64,000 nt of DNA, from the NCBI GenBank assembly GCA_963766295.1, contig CAVXYW010000002.1, positions 1,240,001 to 1,304,000 on the forward strand, written 5' to 3'. Within the stretch, counting starts at the first letter, position 1, and each line of letters starts with the position of its first letter. Shown one piece after another: positions 8,897 to 16,797 of this stretch. A model generated the notes under the pieces. It was not told the DNA's origin. It made no database searches and was given only the letters and a program-made list of their open reading frames with translations. The translations under genes were made by a program, and so were the position numbers. Source of the DNA: JBBDRJ01 sp963766295 (GTDB taxonomy: Bacteria; Actinomycetota; JAICYB01).

Positions 8897-9664
8897 ATGC
8901 GTATCGCCTTCTCGTCCCTCGCGTGTCCTGGTTGGACAGTCGAGGAGATTGTTCGAGCCGCCGATCGTTACGGCTATCAGGGGATCGAGTGGCGACTGGC
9001 CGACGGCGCTCTTCTCGGCCCCAAGACCGATGACGCGATCTGGGAAGTAATCAAAACCTGCGGCGTGCAGCCGGTTTGCCTCGATACTTCTTGCGTTTTC
9101 GTTCAGGAAGACGATCGAGGCCGGCGCAAAGCGATCGAGTACGCCCTCGCGATGGGTCAGAAGGCAGCAGCCATCGGCGCGCCGGCCATCCGCGTGTTCG
9201 GAGGCGCGCTCCCAGCTGGCCGCTCTCGCGAAGACATCATCGAGACGACCGCCAAAGCTCTATCGGAAGCAGCAGCTAACATGCCCTTCGGTGTCTCCTT
9301 GCTCGTCGAGACCCACGACAGCTGGTCGCGCGGATCGGACATAGCGTCGATCACCACCGGCGAAGTCGGTGTCGTATGGGACGTCGCGCACACTTATCGA
9401 GCCGGTGAGTCACCCCGAGAGACGCTTCATCACATAGGCACGCCCGGACTTGTCCATGTGAAGGACGCGCGCGGAGAGCAGCTGGTCCACCTCGGGGACG
9501 GCGAAGTTCCGACGAGTGACGCCATTACGGCTCTGCGCGAGATCGGCTACAGCGGTTGGCTCTCCTTCGAGTGGGAGAAGCTCTGGCACCCGGAGCTCGA
9601 AGACCCGGATATCGCCTTGCCTCGCGCCAGCGAGTACCTTCGCGGCCTCCTAGCCGATCGTTAG
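8897..9664 (+). CDS. sugar phosphate isomerase/epimerase-like TIM-barrel protein
   Basis: 255 residues from an ATG at 8897 (MRIAFSSLACPGWTVEEI). This is the xylose-isomerase-like (AP endonuclease 2) barrel: YGYQGIEWRLADG, SLLVETHDSW (Glu metal ligand), VGVVWDVAHTYRAGE (Asp/His), LVHVKDAR and GWLSFEWEKLWHPELEDP (Glu). No Shine-Dalgarno sequence is seen in the 19-bp gap, so the mRNA may be leaderless. It is divergent from the Gfo/Idh/MocA operon, a pairing typical of sugar or inositol catabolism. Its stop abuts the convergent methyltransferase stop. Confidence 0.85.
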   Translation: MRIAFSSLACPGWTVEEIVRAADRYGYQGIEWRLADGALLGPKTDDAIWEVIKTCGVQPVCLDTSCVFVQEDDRGRRKAIEYALAMGQKAAAIGAPAIRVFGGALPAGRSREDIIETTAKALSEAAANMPFGVSLLVETHDSWSRGSDIASITTGEVGVVWDVAHTYRAGESPRETLHHIGTPGLVHVKDARGEQLVHLGDGEVPTSDAITALREIGYSGWLSFEWEKLWHPELEDPDIALPRASEYLRGLLADR

Positions 9665-10123
9665 TCACGCTGACCTCCAAGGAACGCAACGAGAAGCGAA
9701 GTGCTTCAGTGCGCCGCTCTTGACAACAATCGTCTCGGGGCGCAGCACCGTCGCGTACATAGTCAGCAGCGCGATGACGTCGAGCAGCGACCGATAGCCG
9801 GAGATACCGGACAGATCGATATAGACCTTGGAGAACTCGACGCCAAGGTCGAGAGCGGCGCGAGCATCGAACGCATCCAGGACCTCGAAGCGAAGCTCCG
9901 GATGGCTCAGACGCGCGCGCTCGATACAGACCGGGCTGACGTCCGTACCTACGACCAACGAGCAACGCTGCGCAAGCAGAACCGTCGTCGTGCCCCACTC
10001 GCAACCGAGCTCGAGCACCACATCCGATGCCTGAACAACGGAGTCGATGCTCGCGCGGTACTCAGCCACTCCACGGGTTGCAACCACGCGGGACGGAAAT
10101 TTGAATTGCGAATCATTAGCCAC
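9665..10123 (-). CDS. class I SAM-dependent methyltransferase-like protein
   Basis: 152 residues from a GTG at 10123, chosen because GAGGAGGTG lies just upstream; the longer frame to 10186 would run through the hairpins. Motif I is DVVLELGCEWGTTTVLLAQ, motif II is LVVGTDVS, and LRFEVLDAFDA fits motif III. It is shorter than most class I methyltransferases, ending at IVVKSGALKHFASRCVPWRSA. Either it is a compact family or its C-terminus is lost. The acceptor is unknown. It has a long structured leader (10143-10240). Confidence 0.7.
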   Translation of the reverse strand: MANDSQFKFPSRVVATRGVAEYRASIDSVVQASDVVLELGCEWGTTTVLLAQRCSLVVGTDVSPVCIERARLSHPELRFEVLDAFDARAALDLGVEFSKVYIDLSGISGYRSLLDVIALLTMYATVLRPETIVVKSGALKHFASRCVPWRSA

Positions 10124-10142
10124 AACACACCTCCTCGAACAA

Positions 10143-10240
10143 GCCGAACGGAATAGTTCGGCGGGAGGTGCTTTAGAAACGACCAATCAAACCTCCCGCC
10201 GTTTAGGCGAAGAGGTGTGCGATTGCGGGACGGGCGTCCC
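10143..10240 (-). promoter_or_regulatory. structured 5' leader of the methyltransferase gene
   Basis: Three hairpins lie between the HNH gene and the methyltransferase GTG. In minus-strand order they are: GGGAC/GTCCC at 10227-10240; an 11-bp perfect stem pairing 10191-10201 with 10159-10169 around a 21-nt loop; and a 7-bp perfect stem pairing 10156-10162 with 10143-10149 around a 6-nt loop. The 11-bp stem contains ACCTCC, complementary to the Shine-Dalgarno GGAGGT at about 10126-10134, and shares four bases with the 7-bp stem. This geometry allows alternative folds that hide or expose the ribosome-binding site. It matches no riboswitch class I can name. Confidence 0.45.
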
Positions 10241-10275
10241 AGCGACAGCGCAGCAATGTCGGTCTCATGTCGAAA

Positions 10276-10731
10276 TCACTTTACCAATTGTCTTTGACGC
10301 CGCTTCTTGCGGACTGGATAGCGGAGGCGTGGCGTCCGTGGAGCCGAAGACTCGCTCGGCCTTAGAACCACATCGACGAGGCCGGGGAACCGAGCTTCGA
10401 GCTCCTTCCTGACCTCGACGTGACGCAACAAGAAGGCTCGCTCGTCGAGTCGCTTTCTTCGCAGCCAACCCGTCACTTCGAAGCTGCTCTTGCTGGCGTT
10501 ACAAGATCGGCAGGCAGGCACGATGTTGCCGAGCGTATAGCGGCCACCTCTGGATATCGCCTGAACACAGTCGCGCTGTAGTGGCTTGTCGATCGCGCCG
10601 CAGTACGCGCAGCCACCCCAGGCCTCCTTGAGCTCGGACCATTGCTCTTCACTGAGATCGTGATCGACACGATCCATCCGCCGCTTGCGCTTACGCGCGG
10701 CGCGGGCCTTGCGACTCCGGTTTTCGGCCAC
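10276..10731 (-). CDS. HNH-fold protein with altered catalytic motif
   Basis: 151 residues with a very basic N-terminus (SRKARAARKRKRR) suited to nucleic-acid binding. Zinc pairs CAYC and CRSC flank the HNH core, QAISRGGRYTLGNIVPAC, ending in CNASKS. In HNH nucleases the first strand normally reads D-H, with the His acting as general base; here it reads D-C (codons GAC TGT at about 10567-10572). The second Asn (LGN) and the C-x-x-C-N-x-x-K end are kept. So either the nuclease is inactive or altered, or it serves only for DNA binding. It is a stand-alone gene with no phage or toxin context. Confidence 0.8.
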   Translation of the reverse strand: MAENRSRKARAARKRKRRMDRVDHDLSEEQWSELKEAWGGCAYCGAIDKPLQRDCVQAISRGGRYTLGNIVPACRSCNASKSSFEVTGWLRRKRLDERAFLLRHVEVRKELEARFPGLVDVVLRPSESSAPRTPRLRYPVRKKRRQRQLVK

Positions 10732-10747
10732 GTTTCAGCGTAGGCAC

Positions 10748-11230
10748 TTACGCTCGGGAGGGCGAGGATTCGCTCTCGATCCACTTCTTGCGCATGGGGC
10801 GAGTGTTAGCTGTGTTCCAGTTCTCCCAAGTGGTCGAATCGGCGCGTTCGATGTCGAGCTCGAACACGTCCTCACTGTCTCGAACGCCCGTCGCGAACGT
10901 CGCCGCAGCCTTGGCGACCTCACGATCGGCTCCCGTCACCAGGCGGGCCGTCCCACGGATGGAGAACTCAGCATCCTCTTCTGCGGGAAAAGCGTGGAGC
11001 ATGAAGCGACCGTTCTTCTTCAGATCGCGAGTCTTTGGTGAGCGCCTCGGTATTGAAACGAACACTCGGCCACTACCGATGATTGGGCATACAGGGTGTA
11101 CTCGGGGTCCATCATCGTCGTGACGGGTGGTGGCGAGGAACCCAATGGCCTGGCCGCCGGTATGCATTCTCTCGTAGCCGAACGCGGCCATATCCGGGTC
11201 TGAGGCTGCGAAGTCTTCCCAGGTCGCCAT
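10748..11230 (-). CDS. pyridoxamine 5'-phosphate oxidase-like flavin/F420-binding protein
   Basis: 160 residues with a split-barrel PPOX fold: GFLATTRHDDDGPRVHPVCP, GRVFVSIPRRSPKTRDLKKN, GRFMLHAFPAEEDAEFSIRG. The SPKTRDLKKNGRF segment is the usual phosphate-binding strand. Family members bind FMN, F420 or heme and reduce small molecules; which one applies here cannot be told. No operon partner is obvious. The next minus-strand gene downstream is the HNH gene, 16 bp away. Confidence 0.75.
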   Translation of the reverse strand: MATWEDFAASDPDMAAFGYERMHTGGQAIGFLATTRHDDDGPRVHPVCPIIGSGRVFVSIPRRSPKTRDLKKNGRFMLHAFPAEEDAEFSIRGTARLVTGADREVAKAAATFATGVRDSEDVFELDIERADSTTWENWNTANTRPMRKKWIESESSPSRA

Positions 11231-11262
11231 GGGACGTGCAGATTAGAGCGCTGCGAGGACAG

Positions 11263-12543
11263 CTAGGCCGAGCGTTCGCGTTTGTCGCGCGTCCTCGTCG
11301 ACCGCCCACCGGAGCCACGAGTAACCAGGGTCGGCGGCGCTTCCTTCAGCACCGTCTCCTTGGTCACGACGCACTTCTCGATGTCGGGCGACGACGGGAT
11401 GTCATACATCACGTCCAGCAGGACGTCCTCGACGATCGCGCGCAAAGCCCGGCACCCGGTCCCCCGTTTGAGCGCCTCTTTGGCGATCTCGCGCAGCGCG
11501 TCGTCGGTGATGGTCAGCTCGACGTCGTCGAATTCGAGGAACCTCGAGTACTGCTTCACGATTGCGTTACGCGGACGCGTGAGGATCTCGACCAACGCCT
11601 CTTCGTCGAGGTTGTGCACGAAAGTCTCGATGGGCAAGCGTCCGACGAACTCGGGGATCAATCCGTATTTGAGAAGGTCCTCGGGCATCACCTGCGCCAG
11701 GATCTCGCCGATGTCCTTCTCTTCGAGCTTGCGGACGTCGGCGCCGAAGCCGATGCCCTTGCGGCCGATGCGACCCTCGATGATCTTCTCAAGACCGGCG
11801 AACGCTCCGCCGCAGATGAACAGGATGTTCGTCGTGTCGATCTGTATGAACTCCTGGTGCGGGTGCTTGCGTCCACCCTGCGGGGGAACAGAGGCAACCG
11901 TTCCCTCCAGGATCTTCAGCAGCGCCTGCTGCACACCTTCACCAGAAACGTCACGCGTGATGGACGGGTTCTCGGACTTCCGCGCGATCTTGTCGACTTC
12001 GTCGATGTAGATGATTCCCGTCTCGGCACGCTTCACGTCGTAGTCGGCGGCCTGGATGAGCTTCAGGAGGATGTTCTCTACGTCCTCTCCGACGTAGCCG
12101 GCTTCCGTCAAAGCGGTGGCGTCGGCTATCGCGAACGGGACGTTCAACATCTTCGCCAGCGTCTGCGCGAGGTGCGTCTTGCCGCAGCCCGTCGGACCGA
12201 TGATCAAGACGTTGGACTTCGAAAGCTCAACTTCTCCGTCGCTGCGCGTCTGTCCCATCGAGATGCGCTTGTAGTGGTTGTAGACGGCTACCGACAGGAT
12301 CTTCTTTGCCTTTTCCTGTCCGACGACGTACTGGTTCAGGAACTCGTAGATCTCCACCGGCTTGGGAAGTTCCTCCAGCCGCGGCTCGGCGGACTCGGAC
12401 AACTCTTCTTCGATGATCTCGTTGCAAAGGTCGATGCACTCGTCGCAGATGTATACGCCGGGGCCGGCGATGAGCTTCTTGACCTGCTTCTGCGACTTAC
12501 CGCAGAAGGAACACTTCAGAAGTTCGTCCTGAAACTTCGCCAC
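11263..12543 (-). CDS. clpX: ATP-dependent Clp protease ATP-binding subunit ClpX
   Basis: 426 residues. ClpX is the AAA+ unfoldase that feeds tagged proteins to ClpP. The N-terminal zinc-binding domain has CSFCGKS and CDEC near residues 12-38. Walker A is GPTGCGKT near residue 120, Walker B is IIYIDEVDKI near residue 185, followed by the GGRKHPHQEF pore-2/sensor region, FICGGAFAGLEKII and the sensor-2 GTGCRALR. It lies 29 bp downstream of clpP in the conserved tig-clpP-clpX order. The C-terminus is a basic tail (RGSGGRSTRTRDKRERSA). Confidence 0.98.
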   Translation of the reverse strand: MAKFQDELLKCSFCGKSQKQVKKLIAGPGVYICDECIDLCNEIIEEELSESAEPRLEELPKPVEIYEFLNQYVVGQEKAKKILSVAVYNHYKRISMGQTRSDGEVELSKSNVLIIGPTGCGKTHLAQTLAKMLNVPFAIADATALTEAGYVGEDVENILLKLIQAADYDVKRAETGIIYIDEVDKIARKSENPSITRDVSGEGVQQALLKILEGTVASVPPQGGRKHPHQEFIQIDTTNILFICGGAFAGLEKIIEGRIGRKGIGFGADVRKLEEKDIGEILAQVMPEDLLKYGLIPEFVGRLPIETFVHNLDEEALVEILTRPRNAIVKQYSRFLEFDDVELTITDDALREIAKEALKRGTGCRALRAIVEDVLLDVMYDIPSSPDIEKCVVTKETVLKEAPPTLVTRGSGGRSTRTRDKRERSA

Positions 12544-12572
12544 CTCACGCCCCCCGGTCCGGTGTGGAGTTA

Positions 12573-13235
12573 TTACTTCTTTTCAGACTTGCCGTTACCA
12601 ACACGAGCTTGAGCTGCAGCCAACTCGACCGTCTTCCTTGCCGTGATGACTTCGTCGACCATGCCGTAAGCCTTGGCCTCGTCACCGGTCATGATGAAGT
12701 CGCGGTCGGTGTCGTGCTTGATCTTCTCGATCGTCTGACCGGTGTGTGCCGCAAGGATCTCGTCCAGCCGCAAACGCAGGCCGAGGACTTCCCGGGCCCA
12801 TATCTCGATGTCGGCCGCTTGCCCTCCGGCCTGACCCCGTGGCTGGTGAATGAGAACGCGCGAGTTCGGGAGCGCGAAACGCTTGCCTGGGGTGCCGGCC
12901 GCGAGGATCACAGCTGCCGCGCTGGCCGCCATGCCCATCACCGTTGTCGAGACGTCGTTGCGGACGTATTGCATCGTGTCGTAAATGGAAAGCAACGCGT
13001 AGATGTCGCCTCCGGGCGAGTTGATGTACAGACGGATGTCGCGCTCAGGGTCCTCGGACTCGAGGAAAAGCATCTGCGCCATGACAAGGTTCGCGATCTG
13101 ATCGTCGATCGGCGTCCCGAGGAAGATGATTCCGTCCTTGAGTAGTCGAGAGTAGATGTCGAAGGCGCGCTCGTAGCGGCCCGTGTTCTCGATAACCATC
13201 GGGACGATTCCCAATTGAGGTGTGCGTTCGCTCAT
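12573..13235 (-). CDS. clpP: ATP-dependent Clp protease proteolytic subunit
   Basis: 220 residues, the usual size with a short N-terminal extension. Ser protease of the Clp complex. The catalytic triad is visible: Ser in GMAASAAAVILAAG, His in LIHQPRGQAGGQ, Asp in KIKHDTDRDFIM. The hydrophobic-loop residues IIFLGTPIDDQIANL and LYINSPGG are as in the family. The ATG at 13235 overlaps the tig stop (ATGA), so it is co-translated with trigger factor and followed by clpX. Only one clpP is seen here, whereas actinomycetes often carry two. Confidence 0.98.
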   Translation of the reverse strand: MSERTPQLGIVPMVIENTGRYERAFDIYSRLLKDGIIFLGTPIDDQIANLVMAQMLFLESEDPERDIRLYINSPGGDIYALLSIYDTMQYVRNDVSTTVMGMAASAAAVILAAGTPGKRFALPNSRVLIHQPRGQAGGQAADIEIWAREVLGLRLRLDEILAAHTGQTIEKIKHDTDRDFIMTGDEAKAYGMVDEVITARKTVELAAAQARVGNGKSEKK

Positions 13236-14542
13236 GTCGTCTCCTTGGCGGAGTCTTGCTCCGTGATTTCAGCCCGTTCGACGAGGATATCGAGGGCTTT
13301 GGCCCTGAGGATATCACCGTCAACGGATTCCCAATCGTTACGATCGTCGATCATTTCCTGCACTTCATCGGCTTCCCGCCCGGCTCGTGATGCCAGACGT
13401 TCGACCTCCTGCTTCCGGTCTTCTTCGGTTGCTTCAAGACCTTCCTTGACAGCCACAGCGTCGAGTCCGAGACGGACGATCAGGTTGCGCTCGGCCTGCT
13501 CCCGGAACTGATGGCGTAGAGCATCCACGTCGAGATTGTTTGCCTCCATGTAACGGTCGATACTCAGACCCTGCGCAGCCAGTAGCTGCGCGAGGCTCGT
13601 GACGAGACTGTCGATCTCCAGATCGACCATCCCTTCAGGTAAATCGACCTCTACACCCTTCTCCTTGAAGGCATCGAGGACGTTTTCCCTTAATTTCGCC
13701 TCAGCTTGCGCCTCAGCCAGTTCTGTTAACCGGGTGCGGATATCGGCTTTGAGATCGTCAAGCGTGTCGAACTCGGACACGGTCTTGGAGAACTCGTCGT
13801 CAAGAGCTGGGAGCTTCCTAGCCTTCGTTTCCTTGACCAGCACCTGCATCCCGACCTGCCATCCGGCGCGCTCTCCGAAGCGCTCGGCGAGCGTGGCTGT
13901 GATCTTGAGGATGTCGCCCTTGGTCTTGCCTTCGAGCTCGGCGTCGAGCTCGGGCACCACCATCTCGGCTCCCACCTCTATGAGCAGATCCTTGGCGGTC
14001 AGCTCATCGATCGTCTCGTCGTGCCTATAGGTATTGAGATCGACGAGAGCGAAGTCGCCCTTCTGCATAGGTCGGCCCGTGACCTCGAGCGTGGCGAACC
14101 GTACACGCAACCGTTCGAGCTGCTCGTCCATATCGGCATCCGTCACTTCGACCTTGGGCTTGGTCACCTCGAGTCCTGAGTAGTCCTTCAGCTCGGGTGT
14201 GGGCCTGGTTTCAACCGTCGCCTCGAAGGTCAGGTCCTGGTCGTCCTCGAAGTTCTTGATGTCGATAGACGGCGGCGCGACGACGTCGATATCCGAGTCA
14301 CGAACGGCCTCGGCGTAGAGATCAGGAAGCATCTCGCGCAGGGCTTCGTTCCGGACGAAATCACGTCCCAGACGCTGATCGATGACCGAGCGAGGCGCCT
14401 TTCCGGGACGAAAGCCCGGAACCTTCACTTCTCCGGCAAGCCGGCGGTAGGTCCGACCGAGAACCTTCTCGACGTCCTCTTTGGGGACCTCGACCGTGAG
14501 TCGGACCTTGTTCTTGCCAACATCTTCGACAGAGGTATTCAT
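13232..14542 (-). CDS. tig: trigger factor (ribosome-associated chaperone, prolyl isomerase)
   Basis: 436 residues. N-terminal ribosome-binding domain with the signature GFRPGKAPRSVI near residues 43-54. A central FKBP-type domain is near residues 150-240 (RPMQKGDFALVDLN, then AGWQVGMQVLV). A helical C-terminal domain completes the protein. It folds nascent chains at the exit tunnel. First gene of tig-clpP-clpX, with the ATG at 14542. tRNA-Pro starts 54 bp away on the opposite strand. Confidence 0.97.
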   Translation of the reverse strand: MNTSVEDVGKNKVRLTVEVPKEDVEKVLGRTYRRLAGEVKVPGFRPGKAPRSVIDQRLGRDFVRNEALREMLPDLYAEAVRDSDIDVVAPPSIDIKNFEDDQDLTFEATVETRPTPELKDYSGLEVTKPKVEVTDADMDEQLERLRVRFATLEVTGRPMQKGDFALVDLNTYRHDETIDELTAKDLLIEVGAEMVVPELDAELEGKTKGDILKITATLAERFGERAGWQVGMQVLVKETKARKLPALDDEFSKTVSEFDTLDDLKADIRTRLTELAEAQAEAKLRENVLDAFKEKGVEVDLPEGMVDLEIDSLVTSLAQLLAAQGLSIDRYMEANNLDVDALRHQFREQAERNLIVRLGLDAVAVKEGLEATEEDRKQEVERLASRAGREADEVQEMIDDRNDWESVDGDILRAKALDILVERAEITEQDSAKETT

Positions 14543-14596
14543 GAAGAGGGCGAGGTCTGCATGGGTTGAGCAAGGTTATCTGAGACAATCGGCTTT

Positions 14597-14670
14597 CGGG
14601 GCGTAGCGCAGACCGGTAGCGCACCGGCTTTGGGAGCCGGGGGTCGCGGGTTCAAATCCCGCCGCCCCGA
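14597..14670 (+). tRNA. tRNA-Pro (anticodon UGG)
   Basis: A 74-nt cloverleaf. The acceptor stem CGGGGCG pairs with CGCCCCG and the discriminator is A. The anticodon arm CCGGC-TTTGGGA-GCCGG carries TGG, and the T-arm is CGGGTTCAAATCCCG. CCA is not encoded. The gene ends one base before the GTG start of the hydrolase-cyclase gene. Confidence 0.97.
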
Positions 14671-14671
14671 C

Positions 14672-16000
14672 GTGACGCTCGAACCTACGCTCGGTTACGC
14701 CGATTCAGGCGGGATCAACATCGCTTATGCGGTGGTCGGGTCCGGCGACATCGACTTAGTGGTGGTTCCCGGTTTCATCTCGCACCTCATGATGTTGGCG
14801 GAACCTCCGGCTAATCGGATCGGCGAACGGTTATCGGCCTTCGCACGAGTCATCGCCTACGACAAGCCTGGGACCGGGTTATCCGACCCCGTTACCACCG
14901 CTCCCACTCTCGACGACCGGATGGACCAAGTTCGCGCGGTGATGGACGCCGTCGGGTCGGAGCGCGCCGCGCTGTTCGGGTTCTCCGAAGGGTCGGCAAC
15001 AGCGATGCTCTTCGCCGCTGCGCACCCTGAGCGCGTCGTCGCGCTTGTTCTTTACGGCGCCGCTGCGCGAACGTCTGAGGCACCCGATTACCCCTGGGCT
15101 CCACCGGCGGAGGCGATGCTGGAAGCGTCGAGGGAATTCCTAAATCCGTACTGGGGACAGGGTACGACCGCAGAAGTTTTCGCCCCCAGCTTGGTTGACG
15201 ACCCCGTTTCGAAGAGTTGGTGGTCGCGAATGGAGCTTATGGGCGCAAGTCCGGCGATGCGCGACAAGCTGTATGAGATGTACCTCGATATCGACGTCCG
15301 CCACGTCCTTCCGTCGATCCACGTGCCAACGCTTGTGCTCCATCGCCGGGGTGACCCCGTCGTTAACGTTCGGGGCGCGCGTTGGTTGGCCGAGCAGATC
15401 CCAAACGCTAAGTACGTGGAGTTCCCGGGCATGGATCACTCCCTCGTGAGCAACCCGGACGCGATCTTGGACGAGGTCGAGGAGTTCCTGACCGGCGCTC
15501 GACGGGTTGTGGAACCCGACCGTGTACTTGCCACGGTGATGTTCACCGACGTGGTCGGATCCACGGACAAAGCGACCGACCTGGGCGACGCCAAATGGCG
15601 AGAGCTGCTCGAGTCTCAGCAACAGGTCGTGCGCAAGGAGCTGGAACGACACCGAGGACGCGAGATCAAGACTATGGGCGATGGGTTCCTGGCAACATTC
15701 GACGGGCCCGCTCGCGGCGTGCGGTGCGCCCAAGCCATAGTCGACGGAGTTCGTCCTTTGGGGATCGAGGTTCGGGTCGGTCTTCACTCGGGAGAGGTCG
15801 AGGTTATGGGTGAAGACGTAGGCGGTATCGCCGTCCACATCGCCTCTCGCGTTGGGAGTTTGGCCGAAGCCTCGGAGGTACTGGTCTCCGAGACCGTGAA
15901 GGGCATCGTGGCCGGCTCCGGGATCGTCTTCGAGGACCGTGGAACCCACGAGCTCAAGGGGATCCCCGACACCTGGCGGCTCTTCGCGGTCAGCAACTGA
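14672..16000 (+). CDS. alpha/beta-hydrolase fused to a class III adenylate/guanylate cyclase
   Basis: 442 residues from a GTG at 14672. Residues 1-280 are an alpha/beta hydrolase: oxyanion region VVVPGFISHL, nucleophile elbow FGFSEGSA, late Asp in HRRGDPV and His in GMDHSLV. Residues 290-442 are a class III cyclase: VMFTDVVGSTDKA with the first metal Asp, IKTMGDGFLATF with the second, and VGLHSGEVEV, HELKGIPDTWRLF at the end. This fusion is common in actinomycetes and presumably makes cAMP in response to a ligand sensed by the hydrolase part. The start matches the family N-terminus, leaving only 1 nt after tRNA-Pro and no room for a promoter or ribosome-binding site. Confidence 0.9.
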   Translation: MTLEPTLGYADSGGINIAYAVVGSGDIDLVVVPGFISHLMMLAEPPANRIGERLSAFARVIAYDKPGTGLSDPVTTAPTLDDRMDQVRAVMDAVGSERAALFGFSEGSATAMLFAAAHPERVVALVLYGAAARTSEAPDYPWAPPAEAMLEASREFLNPYWGQGTTAEVFAPSLVDDPVSKSWWSRMELMGASPAMRDKLYEMYLDIDVRHVLPSIHVPTLVLHRRGDPVVNVRGARWLAEQIPNAKYVEFPGMDHSLVSNPDAILDEVEEFLTGARRVVEPDRVLATVMFTDVVGSTDKATDLGDAKWRELLESQQQVVRKELERHRGREIKTMGDGFLATFDGPARGVRCAQAIVDGVRPLGIEVRVGLHSGEVEVMGEDVGGIAVHIASRVGSLAEASEVLVSETVKGIVAGSGIVFEDRGTHELKGIPDTWRLFAVSN

Positions 16001-16025
16001 CGCGGTCGCTAAACTCAAGACCATC

Positions 16026-16096
16026 GCGGGAGTGGCTTAATGGTAAAGCTCCAGCCTTCCAAGCTGGCCATGCGGGTTCGATTCCCGTCTCCCGCT
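16026..16096 (+). tRNA. tRNA-Gly (anticodon UCC)
   Basis: A 71-nt cloverleaf. The acceptor stem GCGGGAG pairs with CTCCCGC and the discriminator is T. The anticodon arm CCAGC-CTTCCAA-GCTGG carries TCC, and the T-arm is GCGGGTTCGATTCCCGT. CCA is not encoded. It lies 25 bp after the cyclase gene. Confidence 0.97.
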
Positions 16097-16214
16097 CTCT
16101 GAAGGCCCTTTCCGGCGCCCAAGTCTCCGCTCACTAATTAACAACAGCCTCCTTGGGCATCAGGCCCTGCGGCCCTAGAATGACAGGGCTGTAGTTCTCG
16201 CCAAGGGGTTACTG

Positions 16215-16685
16215 ATGGAACGCGTATTGCCGTGGATCGCTCTGCTTTTGGCCGTAGGCGCTGTGGGTCTGGCGGTGTTCGAGATCGACCAGCGTGCGGA
16301 CGAAGCACCCTTGGCCGTCCCGACCCCCATCCCTTCACCGACCCGGCGCGAATCGCCTCCACCGACCGTTAGCGCAGCGCCGAGCGCGACGGTTCGCCCC
16401 GCCTCTTCACAGACCGCTGAATCAACCTCGGAGCCGACGCAAACAGAGGCTCTGCCCTCAACGACCCGAACGGCTACGCCGGCGCCGGCTCCAACCGCAA
16501 CGGTTACGCCAAAGCCACCACCAACGCCCACTCCTTCTGCTGCAGTAGCGGCGGTGACTCCCGGCCCAACCGACAACTCTCGAGGCTCAACTCCTCATAC
16601 CGGTGGCGGCGCGCTCGTCCCAGGTATCGCGATCGCCGTGATCGCGCTTCTCGGGCGTGTGAGCTTGAGACTCAGCCGCCGGTAA
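16215..16685 (+). CDS. Pro/Thr-rich surface protein with N- and C-terminal hydrophobic segments
   Basis: 156 residues. An N-terminal hydrophobic segment (WIALLLAVGAVGLAVF, residues 7-22) may be a signal anchor. About 100 residues of Pro/Thr/Ser/Ala-rich, low-complexity linker follow. The C-terminus has TPHTGGGA, a hydrophobic stretch (LVPGIAIAVIALLG) and a basic tail (RLSRR). That order resembles a sortase sorting signal (LPxTG, hydrophobic, positive), but the pentapeptide is degenerate and no sortase gene is in the window. Probably a cell-wall stalk or linker protein; function unknown. The reverse strand has a Gly/Val-rich shadow frame. Confidence 0.65.
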   Translation: MERVLPWIALLLAVGAVGLAVFEIDQRADEAPLAVPTPIPSPTRRESPPPTVSAAPSATVRPASSQTAESTSEPTQTEALPSTTRTATPAPAPTATVTPKPPPTPTPSAAVAAVTPGPTDNSRGSTPHTGGGALVPGIAIAVIALLGRVSLRLSRR

Positions 16686-16702
16686 TACTTGTCGAGCTAT
16701 TT

Positions 16703-16776
16703 GCGCTCGTAGCTCAACCGGATAGAGCAGCGGGCTTCTAACCCGCAGGTTCCGGGTTCGAGTCCCGGCGAGCGCG
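16703..16776 (+). tRNA. tRNA-Arg (anticodon UCU)
   Basis: A 74-nt cloverleaf. The acceptor stem GCGCTCG pairs with CGAGCGC and the discriminator is G. The anticodon arm CGGGC-TTCTAAC-CCG carries TCT, and the T-arm is CCGGGTTCGAGTCCCGG. CCA is not encoded. Confidence 0.97.
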
Positions 16777-16797
16777 CAGCTCTTTCGTAGGAGTGCT

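Noticed and set aside
16175..16576. Gly/Val-rich minus-strand protein opposite the Pro/Thr-rich gene
   Set aside because: Composition is the mirror of the Pro/Thr codons; no ribosome-binding site or conserved pattern.
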